A stretch of 64,000 nucleotides of DNA. Origin: Smallanthus sonchifolius. Its lineage: Eukaryota > Streptophyta > Magnoliopsida > Asterales > Asteraceae. The notes beneath the pieces were generated by a model. The model did not search any database, was not told where the DNA came from, and saw only the letters and a program-made list of their open reading frames with translations. The DNA is taken from assembly GCA_023525975.1 (NCBI GenBank), contig CM042034.1, forward strand, positions 4,223,501 through 4,287,500. Reading direction: 5' to 3'. How positions within the stretch are numbered: position 1 is the first letter of the stretch; each line of letters begins with the position of its first letter. This document shows, piece after piece, positions 47,948 through 60,401 of this stretch. Position numbers and translations under genes: made by a program.

Positions 47948-50900
47948 ATGCATGAGTCTGATGCAATTGAATTTGATGCTGCAGCAATGACCAGTGAGCT
48001 TGAGCAAGATGCAAGTTCTGCAATTGTAAACGATAGATTAGTGGTGGGAAAGAGTTCAAATAACAATATATCTCTAAGAACAGGCGAGGAATTTTCACTT
48101 GAGTTTCTTCAGGATCGTGGTATAAGAAGAATTCCTAGCGGACATGATATGGTCCTGAACCACGGGCCGATAGTTGGATCAAGAAGTGATGTTAATGGTC
48201 ATCTTGGTTACAGTGAAATTAGTGGTATGATTGGGTTGCAAAGAAGGGATTTGGTAACTAATTCTAATACACCTGATCTCATATCTCTGTCAAGTGCACC
48301 AGTCATTGGTTCAGTTCCATCTCTGTCACATCGAGCCTCAAATGATACTCAAAGAGAAAAGATAAAGTTTCTTTGCAGCTCTGGTGGTAAAATTTTGCCT
48401 AGACCTGGTGATGGGAAACTGAGATACGTGGGAGGTGAGACACATATTTTTTCAATACAGAAAAATATGTCGTTTGATGAATTTGTCAAGCGAGCGAGTG
48501 AATATTGCAATCAGCCTCACACGATCAAGTACCAGCTTCCTGGAGAAGATCTTGATGCTCTTATATCTGTGGCTTCTAACGAGGATTTTCAGAATATGAT
48601 TGAAGAGTATAATGGGCTTGGAAGTCATGATGGTTCTTCACGACTTAGGATATTTTTGGTTCCTTTGACTGAATCTGAAAGTACAATCACCATTGAAGCT
48701 GATGCTAATCTCCAGAACAATCCAGATTACCAATATGTAGCTGCTGTTAATGGAATAGTTGATGATGTTCTGATAAGAAACAATGATGCACAGTTTTCGA
48801 CAGATGAACTCGGTAAGTTGAAATCTAGTTTTGATCAAAATCCAAGCTTGTCCATAAAGCATTCGCCTTTCAATCCTTTCGATAATAATGCTGGCTCGAA
48901 TAACACAAATGCCGCTCCATCTCTTGTTTTACCTGTTCTAGTGCCACAACGTGATGTTATCAACGGTCATGCACAAGTATACAATGACCCATTATCTGAT
49001 AGTATTGAGATCCCAGTACTCAAGGGCCGTGCTTTTCATTCTGAAAACCGTATTTTACTCCCTCCTGATCCAGTGAATCTATATGTGGGTCCCGATGGGT
49101 CTCAACTGGGTATTCCACATGCATTTTCAGACCCACAACTTCAAGAACGTGGAGCAACCTCTGCTTTTGGATCTCAAGATGAATTGAATTTTCCTTCTAC
49201 ATTGAACTGCGCACCACCACCACTACCTTCACAGCTGTTATCTTCTTTCTTGCAGGGGAAGTCTGTTGAACAATATGATGAAATTAACCCACAAGTCCCA
49301 TTTGAGATTCCAAATGTGAATCCTTCTGTTGTTTACAGCCAAACAGATTTCCTGCACCAAGAAATGAAAGAAGGTTCAAATAGGAGTGCTGAGTTGCAAC
49401 ATGATTATGATAGAAACGGGCCTCCTTTTCTTCAAGCTGGGAATTTTGTTAAGAATTCAAGAGTCAATCATGAGAAGATATCTGTTCTTGCAGTCGACAC
49501 ACCACTGTATGAACTGCATGAGCCAAACATTGTCCCTACATCAATAACAAATAACCCAAAGCCTATATCAAATGCAGTGATGCAGCCACTTTTAAGCAAT
49601 AACAGACAACAAGCTTTTGAAAATCAGCAGCAGGTATATACTGGGACCAATATCATGGGAATTACAAGTATGGTTCCCAGTCACAATAATATATCCGATG
49701 CTGACAGATCATTGAATGATCTTCTTTCTCACTTATCTGATGGTTTAAGATCTGATGCACCTGCTGTACAACTACCAAGTTCACATCAGAAGGAACTAAA
49801 TATCCACAAGCCTAAACAGAAAGCTGATGGTGCCATGCTGGAGCCAATGATGCATGACATTCCATTGATGCAGATACCAACAACAGGTGCTGAAGTCAGG
49901 AGAGAAGCGAAATTCATCGATGAAAACTTCAGTCACACCAAACAGAAAGTTGCTCACTTGGGTCATGAAGAACATCATAGCATGACACGGAAGGAAGTCC
50001 TGTCATCCAAGGGAAAGGAACAAAATCAACTGGATACTGATGCTATATGTCATTCACAGATGATAGGTGATGTCAGCAGTGAAGCTCTCCCCTCAAATGC
50101 AACAGAAGCTGGAGATGCCATCTCATATTCTAGTATTGGGGTATTGAATTTTGTTATGCTAGATTACTATATTTTTTTTAAAGACTTTGTGTTATCAGAG
50201 TTGCATCCAGATGTTTCGACAAGAGGAGAAAGATAATTATTGAAAATTATTTAGACGTATGCTAAAAAAAATTAGTTGCTGGAAAGTTAAAAATATACAT
50301 AGAACACAAACACCAAGCTTACATGGCTTGAAAATATCCACTTTGTAGTCTCATTATGCTGCAGTTCATTCAAGTCACCGGAATCCTTAACTGAATGTAG
50401 GATTTTATAGACCCAATTTACTTAATGTAATCCTACTTTGTGTGGACTATGGATCTCAAGCTTCACTAGATAATATTTTGGTCTAGCTTGATTTATACCA
50501 CCTTCTTCTAAGCTTAAAATGTTATTCATTCACATGTTGGGTTATTGATGATCCAAAATGTGCATGTAGGTGATTTACTAAGCAAAAAATGAAACAAAAT
50601 GTTCAATTGTAGTTTTTTTAGAAATTTCAGTTTTATATTAAGCAATTACCTGTTGACTTATGCAGGACGTTGCAACAGAAAATGAAGGTAAGGATGTCCC
50701 ATTCAGTAATGCATTAATAGCTGAAATGGAAGCTGATATGTATGGTCTCCAGGTACACATTATTATTTCTGTATATAATGTGTTCAGTAACTTTTGCCAA
50801 ACACACCCAGACCGTTGTTGAGATCCACTGAAGTGTCCATGCATTTCTTCTGATTAAGGATAGCCAACTAATTTTTCTTATCAATTAGAGGTGGTTTTGT

Positions 50901-53900
50901 TAAATAACAAGAATCATTTAAGATTATTGAAGTTATTTCCAATCTCTCACTTACTTTTTTTATTCCTCTTGTTTAGCTGCTTTCCTCAACAGCATATTGT
51001 GTATGCAGATAATAAAGAATGCCGAACTTGAAGAATTAAGAGAATTGGGCTCGGGGACATATGGAACTGTTTATCATGGTAGATGGCGAGGTTCAGATGT
51101 TGCCATTAAGAGGATTAAGAAAAGCTGCTTTTCTGGGAGATCATCAGAGCAAGAACAACTGGTGGGTTCCTTTCACACGTTTTACAATTATTTTCGTTTT
51201 CTTAAATATTTGCATTATTTCTATCTGATTTCCGTTGTAGACACGTATTCTTATTAACTTCCAACCGTGCAGACTAATGACTTCTGGAGAGAAGCTCAAA
51301 TCCTTTCAAATCTTCATCATCCAAATGTGGTTGCATTTTATGGGGTTGTACCAGATGGAGCTGGTGGAACCCTTGCTACTGTTACTGAATTCATGACTCA
51401 TGGATCTCTTAGGAATGTCCTGATAAAAAAGGACAGGTGAATTTACTTTTCTGCCCTCAATCAGTATTTTGCTTTGTTTGGATCTTGACTGTTTCTGGAA
51501 GTTTAACTTTTATGCAGATCACTTGATCGTCGTAGAAAGCTTATAATCGCCATGGATGCAGCCTTCGGAATGGAATATTTGCATTTGAAAAATATCGTCC
51601 ATTTTGATCTAAAGTGTGATAATTTGCTTGTTAATATGCGGGACCCACAACGACCCATCTGCAAGGTAATTGGAAGTTAGCAAACTGTGATACATGCTGC
51701 TGAACTAGTTCTTTTGCATGGTTAATCTGTCGGTCTGTATTGTAATACCTTGTTGCTAGTAAGGAGAAATACCTCGACACTAAGAGTCTAATTTGGACCA
51801 AAAGTACTAAACTGGATCAGTTTGGGATTTCTTGTTAATTTTTTAAGCTTGTTTGGGTGAAATGACATCCACATGAGCCCAACTGGGCTAAAAGGGGTTA
51901 ATAGTGGTATAACCAACCAACTTTCAACATTTTGGAGTTGTAATCCTTAATTATTTTGGTGATCCGGCCCCTCCCCGGACCCGCGCGAATACAGGAGCTA
52001 AGTCAAGCACCGGGTTTGCCCTTTTTTTCGCCTCTTAAAGTTTTCTTGATTTGTTAAAAGAAAGTTTAAATAGTGGAGTTTAATCAGTCTTTTATAGGTT
52101 TGAATTAGATAAAGAAAAACATAGGGATTAAACTACTAAAAAAAGTTTAGGGAATACACCGCTGCAAAAAAAGTGAAGGAATTTAATCAGATAAATGATG
52201 GAAGTTGCGAGCATAAAACCGAAATGGATATTTGATTGAGTCAGTCAAAAAGTTAAGGTATGAAACCACCGCGAAAAAAGGTCAAGGGTTAATTTGCCAA
52301 AATGTTGAATGTTGGTTGGTTTTTACCATTATTAACCCTTAAGAATTCTTGGGACGGCTTGGGTTGGGTTTACCCACCACCTTTTTTTGTCCTCCTGTTA
52401 AATGTTATAAACAATTAAGTATTGAACATGATTACAAAAATTATACTAATGAATAACAATCTACACTTTTCGAGAAACGATTTATGAGAGATTGTAAGCA
52501 TTTAATTTTGGCCCATTAACAACTGTGATTAGTATAATACGTTTGATGTTACAACTTATTACTTTTAGTAGTAAAATATATCAGATGATTATAAAATTTC
52601 ATTTAATACATAGCTCGTTTTGACAATTTACGTAACTCACCCATTTAGCCACCTCTACTTGACACTAGGATGCACTACAACATCTACTTTAAGACATATT
52701 TATTTTTTGGGTCTACTTGCAGGTTGGAGATTTTGGGCTGTCAAGAATCAAACGGAACACACTAGTTTCAGGTGGCGTTAGAGGGACGCTACCATGGATG
52801 GCACCAGAATTGTTAAATGGTAGCACCACCAAAGTTTCTGAAAAAGTAAGAATAGTATATTATAATATTATTATCATACGCCATGAAATATGATAGCTAA
52901 ACTACGACAATGGTCAATTTAAATAAACTTAATTTTGGTTAATGACAGGTTGATGTGTTCTCTTTTGGCATTACAATGTGGGAGATTCTAACTGGGGAAG
53001 AACCTTATGCAAACATGCATTGTGGTGCAATCATCGGTATGCCTTTTTCATTCATTTTATATGGCGATAACTAGTTCTTGGAACTAGGGGAGTAAATAAG
53101 CCGAGCCGTGCCCGAGCTCACCTAAGCTCGAGCTAGGCTCGTTTTGAGCTCTATGTCACGACTCGTTAACAAATTTTCAAGCTCGAGCTCGACTCAGGCT
53201 AGACTTGTTTATTGTTTACTAAATATTTAATATTTGTTTTATATGTATTACATAAACAAACAAACAAACATACCAGTAAAATCCCACACACAGTAGGGTC
53301 TGGGGAGGGTGAGATGAGGGCAAACCTTTCCTATATGTCACGACTCGTTAACAAACTTGATTACTATCTCACGAGCAGCTCGGTTTGTTAACACCCCTAC
53401 TTGGAACTTATGAAAATGTGCAGAAATTCGTCCTTGATATGCAATGTCAGAAAGTGTTTGGAAACCACACAATTACATGACTATTTAATTTTTGGTAAAC
53501 TAGGTCGTGTCTGGATGTGCATTTTCACTCTGATTATTTCAAAGTACAAGATCTAGAATCAGAATCTGATAATTAGTTGCAACAAAGTGATTGAAATTGG
53601 GGATAGTTAGATATTTTAATATAGGCAAATTGGTTTTTAATAATCCGAACTATGACTCATTGGCTAATAATAATAATAATAATCCAAATTAACAGTTTGG
53701 CTGGTGGTGATAATCCCAACTTTCACTTTTGTTATCAATGACAATCTTTGTAGCATAATCATCATAGATTTATATCCAATTTACTTTTGCCATTTTAAGT
53801 TATAATGGAACTGGCTGTAGAAGATAGTGTTTGGATGTGCTTTTGCCATTTTAAGTTATAATTATCAGTTGTTTAATTGTGTCAAATCTTGATGACAGGA

Positions 53901-54089
53901 GGGATTGTAAAGGATACCCTTCGCCCTACAATACCCGAAAAGTGTGATCCCGAGTGGAGGAAGTTGATGGAGCAATGCTGGTCAGCGGACCCCACTGCAC
54001 GGCCTTCTTTTACTGAGGTCACAAACAGACTAAGGTCAATGTCCAAAGCACTTCAAGCGAACGGAAACAAAAAAGGTCAGCACGTATAG
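47948..54089 (+). CDS. PB1-domain Raf-like protein kinase (MAPKKK, group B type)
   Basis: Coding exons: 47948-50140, 50666-50752, 51009-51161, 51273-51436, 51518-51665, 52723-52845, 52949-53036, 53899-54089. All are GT/AG and in phase, giving 1,048 residues. A PB1 domain lies at about residues 138-238 (EKIKFLCSSGGKILPRPGDG to RLRIFLVP). A long disordered stretch follows to ~760. The C-terminal kinase domain has the glycine loop GSGTYG (774-779), VAIK lysine 794, HFDLKCDN with catalytic Asp896, DFG at 918-920 and GTLPWMAPE. HFDLK in place of HRDLK is normal for these Raf-like kinases. From memory the layout is that of the Arabidopsis B4 RAFs (for example At1g04700), cytosolic kinases that activate SnRK2s under osmotic stress; that role is inferred. 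Introns 5 and 7 hold MITEs. No frame damage. Confidence 0.93.
51896..52337. mobile_element. MITE with ~40-bp inverted ends in kinase intron 5
   Basis: GTTAATAGTGGTATAACCAA and AACTTTCAACATTTTGG at the left mirror CCAAAATGTTGAATGTTGG and TTTTTACCATTATTAACC at the right. Inside is a GC-rich word series (GGCCCCTCCCCGGACCCGCG, GAGCTAAGTCAAGCACCGGG) that stands out in this AT-rich window. Confidence 0.75.
53077..53408. mobile_element. MITE with 9-bp target repeat in kinase intron 7
   Basis: CTTGGAACT (53077-53085 and 53400-53408) flanks a 314-bp element with ends AGGGGAGTAAATAAGCCGAG and, inverted, AGGGGTGTTAACAAACCGAG. The interior is rich in AGCTCGAGCT and CTCGTTAACAA words. CACGACTCGTTAACAAA occurs twice. 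Confidence 0.75.
53624..53790 (+). mobile_element. Single arm of the foldback MITE family in kinase intron 7
   Basis: GGCAAATTGGTTTTTAATAA, CCGAACTATGACTCATTGGC and AACTTTCACTTTTGTT match the left arms of the copies at 36264 and 39383. The right arm is missing. A (TAA)n expansion is present. Confidence 0.65.
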
Positions 54090-56124
54090 TATGTCTATGT
54101 AAGTGTTGGTATTTTAGTTTTTATGTGTATGTGTTCATTTGTTCATTCTTTATACTGAAATACAGTTGGGGTTGATAGAATAGTAGCTTGAAAGGGTACT
54201 AATGTAATTTACACCAACCATATACACAACGATAGATATGGATATGGTTATCTTGTTTGCATTTGTGTATTAGTGAATGGGGTGAAACCAAACAAACCTG
54301 TAACTTGCAAAAGTGTTGTATTGTTTAAGAAATTGGTGATAATTACTCAAAACCTTAAAAAAATGCTTCAATAAAAACAGATGCTTAAGTTTTATATAAA
54401 CACCTTGAAGGTTTGATTCATCCAATAGAACCACATGGTTCAAAGCCAAAGTGGGCTCGACGGTTGACATGTATTTTAGTGGAATGCTATAAAGCAACAA
54501 TTAAAATGTGTAGTCGGTGTGATTTCACCACTTAATACTTGAGAAATACTTTATCATCATTGAACGTGTGATTAAAAAAAAAACCATTATTGTAACTAAG
54601 TAGTAATTTATTTGGGTGTTAGAAAGACAGTTTAGGGCTTGACAATAATGTAATTTTTTTTAATCTAACTGAACCGAGCAAATAAAATTTTAACATAACT
54701 AACCGACTTAATCGAACCGAGTTAATAGAACCGAATAAAAAACTGATAGTTAACCCATAACCAATTAACCGAAATTTGCAGCTCAGTTTCGGTTTTTGAA
54801 TTTGACAAAACCGAATTAACCGAGCCGATTATATATATACACACATACATACATATACACACATATAGCTATTTAAATTTTAAGACACGCGATTCACTTC
54901 ATATATATAATTGTTTGTGTTAGAATCCTATTAATTTTATAAAGAAATATACTATTTAGCCAATTTAGTTATAATTTACATTTGAGTTCGATTACTAGTC
55001 AAATTCTTAACAAAAGTTTAAATTTTTTAGCTTATGTCAAAAGTTTTGGTTTAGCGGTTAATCAGATCGAACCAAATGACAACCAATAACCGAAACCGAT
55101 CGGTTTTCAAAATCCATTAACCGAAAATTTTGGTTTCGGTTCGATGCGGGATCAAAACCGAACCAAGCTCTGAATTTGTTTTCGGTTAACTTTACAGATA
55201 AATTGAATTTAAATTTTGGAATCAAGTTATACATTTTTGATTTTTGAATGGATAGCCAAAATTGAATTATAGACATAGGTATTTTGGTATTATATATATT
55301 TAATATATTATTATATTTAAAAAAAAATTGAATTATTTTTTGGTTTTTCAAACTCAACATCGAAATCAGTTCGATTTTTCTAATTTTAATCTATTTGGCG
55401 AATTTGAATTTGGTTGGATTTGAAACTGAAATTAGACAATTATTATAATAGGATATTTTATAGTAAACCTAAAAATGAAGATTTATAGATATATAATAGG
55501 ATATTATCTTAAGATACTTGATTGTTAATTTGTTTTGATAATTAGATTGAATAATTTATCTTAGTCGATCTAATCGGTTTCAACATTATAAATACTTCGT
55601 AAGTTGAAACCCTATAACAATAATATTTATAGGGTCACGAAACCATTTTCAAGACTTTGTAAGTTTGGTGCATGAGATTGGTGATTTGGACGGATGGTGC
55701 TGACTTAATAGGCTAATTGGATCTTGTGTAAACTTTTGCCAGCTCAGCATGGCGGAGCACCTTCCTCGCCAAGAAAGGTCAATATCTAAAGTAGCCACTT
55801 CTTTATGGTTTAGGTCTTAAAAGGCTTAAAGTATAAACAAGTGGCTAAGAAAACATGAAAATAACTACATGATTTTATTGTCAATTCAAAATTCTTGACG
55901 AGGAAGTTGCTTCGCCTGCTGAGATGGCAAAGGCTTACTTGGGATCTAAGCCAACTAAGAGCACATGAAATCCGGTATGTCTACAGTGGTTGGATGATCT
56001 TTAGTAAATAATTTATATTATATGTAGTATCCTTTTGGTCACCTCACATTTTCTTATATTCAAATCGGAATTGCTCAGGAAGCATATAACTATTGATTTA
56101 TGGAACCTATTGACGGTTTCTCCT
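54090..56124. other. Kinase 3' flank and AT-rich spacer with foldback-like repeat
   Basis: The first ~150 bp are probable kinase 3' UTR. At 54640-55440, ACCGAATTAACCGAG and CGGTTTCGGTT-type words on both strands suggest a decayed foldback element, but I could not fix its ends. No gene is seen. Confidence 0.5.
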
Positions 56125-56629
56125 GTTTTGACGAAAATTCTAGACTGAACCATTAACTACGGTTTAGGGAAATAACAACCACAACAGGTCGGGTTGCGTG
56201 GGTCGGTTGATTTTAACGGTTCGAATTAGTTTTTCTTACCTTTTTAAATATTAATTTGTAACAAAAACTTTAAAATAATAAAGATGGTTCATAACTATAA
56301 TAATTTTACATAACTACATGTTTTAAAATAGAAAAAAAAATATAAATGATAAAGATTAAACAGTTGGTTTTGAGTTTGGAACTGAACTGAACCGTTTGAA
56401 TTTCAAACCAACTAACCGACCCATTTGCTTCGATTTGACGGTTCAATTGATTTCAATGGGTTTTTTTTAAACTCCTACAAGAAAGAGAACGAGAAATAAA
56501 GACAACAGTTTCAATCTTTTTACTTATTAAGACGTTGATTCAATCGTTTTACTATAACTGTAACATGTAATAATATTTAACACAAAATTCAATAAAAAAA
56601 AGAAACTGAATAAAATTATTTCAGTAATC
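56125..56629. repeat. Direct repeat copy A beside the gypsy relic
   Basis: This ~505-bp block is closely similar, in the same orientation, to 57255-57795. Shared words include AAATAAAGA, TTTAATTTGTA-type runs, CCGTTTGAATTTCAAACCA, TTATTAAGACGTTGATTC and AACACAAAATTCAATA. Its right end abuts the LTR at 56630 exactly. Confidence 0.7.
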
Positions 56630-56855
56630 TGTTCTAGAACAATTTGGTAATCAAGCTAAAGACCGATAAAGAGAAGAATACGAACACTTGAGAGAAGAAG
56701 GAGGGTACAACCCAATTCAATTCATCAATGCTTGCATTCCGTTAACTTGTTTGTAGTAAACGAGCTGATTGTCAATTGTTATTGGTTTACATTTATAACC
56801 CTCACACTTCACTACCATTACAATAAACCCCCTATGTAATATTTGATACGTAACA
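56630..56855 (-). mobile_element. LTR of a Ty3/gypsy relic
   Basis: On the minus strand it starts TGTTACGTATCAAATATTAC and ends GTTCTAGAACA, giving TG...CA ends over 226 bp. The purine tract AAAGAGGGGAGTAT sits directly upstream (56856-56870 on the plus strand), as expected for a 3' LTR. The integrase relic lies just beyond. Confidence 0.7.
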
Positions 56856-56889
56856 ATACTCCCCTCTTTAATACTTTTTGACCTCAAAA

Positions 56890-57200
56890 AATCACGGGAA
56901 CACAAGTGCATATCTTCTAAGTTTTTTCACGTAGCCTCCGAACTAAGAAGAACTGCCCACTGAATTAAAACATCCATGGTAGCTCGTCGTCCTTTCTTAG
57001 CAAGTCGGCGGTCAAGACAACAACTTAAAAGATACGAACCGAAAAGATTATGGTAATGGTATGATTGTTGACCCGAGTTCCCTTTAGTAGTGAGACATAA
57101 AAAGAGGCAATGACTTGGGACTCCTCTGGCAAATCAAACATGTATGCTACGGGACCTATCTTTTCAATGTTAAAGAGAGGCCCAAAATTATATTTCAAGG
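56890..57200 (-). pseudogene. Ty3/gypsy integrase C-terminus relic
   Basis: On the minus strand the frame reads KIGPVAYMFDLPEESQ then FYVSLLKGTR, and further on LDRRLAKKGRRATMDVLIQW ending SSEAT-stop. This is the order of a gypsy integrase C-terminal core followed by a chromodomain-like tail. The conserved Trp of the final E-A-T-W motif is a TGA stop, and the two blocks are separated by frame changes. The element is cut off beyond 57210. Confidence 0.75.
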
Positions 57201-57254
57201 TGGATTGGTAGTAAGGATGAAATTTAAAAACACAATGAAGTATAATAGGTGTTT

Positions 57255-57795
57255 ACGGTCTGTTTCACCGGTTTAGGTGAAAATTATGGGCATAACCACT
57301 AACTAGAGTTTAGGAAACGACAACACAAACAATGTTTTAACGGCTTGTCAGTTTGGCGGTTCGAACCAACTTTTTTTTACAGAATCATTAGTTTGTATTA
57401 AAAATTTTAAAATGAGAAAGATAGTTATGATTATAATACATATTCATAACTACACATTTCAAAAATGTGAAAGAAAAATCTACATAATAAAGATTAACAA
57501 CTGGTTTCACGTTTCAAACCGGACTAAACCGTTTGAATCTCAAACCAGCCAAACCGATCAACTTACTTACATTTGATGGTTCGATTGGTTTCATTGGTTT
57601 TTTTTAAAACCCATGTAAGAAGGAGAATGAGAAATAAAGGTTACAATTTCAATCAATTAATTTATTAAGACGTTGATTCTAATAGCTTTACTTGTAAATT
57701 TATAGTATTACTATAACATCTAATCATATTTAACACAAAATTCAATAGAAAAAGCACATGAATAAAAATCCTTTCGAGTTAATCGATAAGCCACA
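57255..57795. repeat. Direct repeat copy B beside the gypsy relic
   Basis: This is the second copy of the 56125-56629 block, with scattered substitutions and a small insertion near 57690-57720. It ends in ...TTAATC just as copy A does. No coding sequence. Confidence 0.7.
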
Positions 57796-59990
57796 CTTTA
57801 ACAACTGTAACCGACATCAACAACCGAAATTTGATGCATATGAAGTTTGGTGGCATGCTATTTAGCTGATAAATTTTAATCTACTTTCTTTTCTTTATGA
57901 AGTTAATCTTCCTTCTTCACATCCTATATCTACATGAGACACACAAGATATACGGGTCGAGTTGACCATCAAACATTTTTTTATATTTTCTAAAACCATG
58001 TGTATAACTAATGCGTTGATTATAGTTTAAAAATAATAATATTATAATAATAATCTTAATCTTTAAATAAAAAATGATTTAGAAGATTTTGTGCATCTGG
58101 CTTTTTGCGACTTTCAAATCGCTTGACTGCCCTAAATACATTTTTATCTAACTTTAGTGTGGTGGAAGAGAGCCACGAAGGACGGATGGTTGTCCTAATG
58201 AACACAACAACAACACCGGCAACAATCAGGTGTTTACTACTGGTTTCTATAGTTAAACATAACCCTTAAGTCTTTCTTTAAGAGTGATTTTGATAGTTAA
58301 AGCATAATAATGTAAGAATCCAGTTTTAGATAGTTGAACATAAAAAATAAAAAATAAAAACTAACCGCAGTACCCTGCATCTGTTTATTTAACAATCTAA
58401 AATACATGCTAGTATGTCCTGTACATCTTTCTTTCTTATTCTACATTTGTTTCGTCTATAGCCATCTTTCCACATCTCCCTTTGGCAATCTGGATGTATA
58501 GTAAACACTACCGTCCGACATGTGTAATATTTTTTTTTTACGTGTTATATAGTAAACATATTATTTTTGTAATGACTTATTTTCTTGGACGGCTTTAATT
58601 AGGTTGGGAATAATAGTGTCACATAAAATCAATTTTTTTTGTTGTGTTACATTTTTATACGCACAGTAGTGACACCGGGTAATGACACTCTATGTTCAAA
58701 AGAAAGAAAGTGGAGGATTTTGAAATTGTTTTAGGTTTTTATCATCTGTTGAATTTGGACATTGTTTATGTGATTACCATCGTATATATTTCTTAATTCT
58801 AAAGTATACACTATTATTATTATTATGGGAATTTTGGTAACCCGCCCTAAACTCGTTGCTACAAAATCATCTGGGCTACATATATGTAACAATGCAAAGA
58901 GGGTGGGACACCGGTTTGGAGCCGTCTCAGTGATGATTTGTCGTTTCTCGTCTTCTTGAGCCAGGAGCATGGTTTTAAATACCATGAACAACCCACTACA
59001 AGGTCAATGAGGGTGAAAGCCCGCAAACACCCTAACGGTTAATTCAGTCATGTATAATGAGCATAATGCGTATATGAAAGTTAAAGTAGTATGTAGAGTT
59101 GAATATGCCATTAGGAGAGCAAGTAAGAGTAACCAGAAGATGCCAAAGGGGGGGTTAAATCCCCTTTTATAGGAGCCATGCCAAACACTAATGACCGATA
59201 AGGAACGAGCCTTAGCCCGCTGGATGGATCCATCGAATGGGTATCGTCTATACACCAGGTAAAAATCTTTGGATATTCGAATATCGAAACTTGATGACAA
59301 TGGTAAAACTTACGGATCAACAACTGTTTATTATTATTTTTGTAAAAAAAAATAACTCTGTTCGGCTTATATGTATGTAACGTTAAACTCAAATCAATCC
59401 TATAAATTTGGTTTTTCAAACAATAAAAATCGATGGCACATCACTTTTTTATGATAACACACTTAAAATTCAATAAAAGTTGAAATTTAAGATCACCAGA
59501 TTAATTAACAAAGTGTTTTTTTTTCCCTTAAATCAGAATATCAAAAGCAAACTTTTAAATTGTCAAATATGACACGGTATTATAATTTTTGTGGTAAAAG
59601 AAGTAAAAAATTAAAATCCATATAATCATTAAATCAACAACCGTCTACGTTCATTGTTACAAGTGATGAAGTGAGGCATATATCGTCTTAATTGTGTCCA
59701 TGTTCATTGTTACATCCAGACAAAAAAAACACCTTATTGTAAATCTTATCCATATAAAATATTAAAATCTCACATTTAGACTTATGGTATGTTTGGTATG
59801 AGATAATTGAATGAACAATGTAATTGAATGAACGAGTCAATGAAATTAACAAAATAAAGAAATGGATCATTGTCATTCCATTATCCTGTTTGGTTACCCT
59901 ATAAGAATGAAATGAATAACTACTTCGTTTTTTTGGTAGACAGGAAAATATTTTATGAAAAATAAAATATTTTTAACTAATAAATTTATC
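57796..59990. other. AT-rich intergenic spacer
   Basis: No gene is recognised. Two overlapping minus-strand frames at 59004-59419 lack any family resemblance and codon-like bias, and I do not call them. Confidence 0.55.
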
Positions 59991-59993
59991 TTA

Positions 59994-60245
59994 TGGGTCG
60001 GGTCATGGGCCGAGCCACGGTTTGGGCCATGGTTCAGGTCATGGGACGTGTCATGGTTCGGATTATGGGCCAGGGCATGGGTAGGGTCATGGTTTAGGCC
60101 ATAGTCCGGGCCATGGGACGTGTCATGGTTAGGTTAGGGTCATGGGTCAGGAGAGCATGGGTCAGGTCATGGTTCAAGTTATGGGTCAGGTCATGGATAT
60201 GGGCATGGGTCGAACCATGGTTCGAGTCATGGTTTGGGTTATTAA
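59994..60245 (+). repeat. Minisatellite of GGTCATGG-type units
   Basis: Words of the form GGGTCATGGG, GGGCCATGG and GTGTCATGGTTC recur about every 12-14 bp roughly 20 times. The composition is far more GC-rich than its surroundings. Confidence 0.85.
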
Positions 60246-60401
60246 TTAAACAAAATCATTCAATTTTTTGAAGGAATGTAAAATAAAAACTCATTTCTTT
60301 TAGCATTACTACTCATGCATATAATTAGAAAGGAAATAATCATATTAGATAGTTTATTCCATTCCTATATGATTATCAAACATGTTTTGTTTTATTCTAA
60401 C

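Noticed and set aside
47842..48098. Minus-strand frames overlapping the kinase start
   Set aside because: They are the antisense shadow of the leader and first coding exon of the kinase.
50141..50236. Extension of the first kinase exon to the stop at 50236
   Set aside because: The frame continues past a good donor at 50141 into intron sequence. The next exon joins in phase at 50666 and the family continues there.
51541..51665. Kinase HFDLK instead of HRDLK as a loss of catalytic residue
   Set aside because: The catalytic Asp and Lys are present and HFDLK is the usual form in these plant Raf-like kinases, so it is not a defect.
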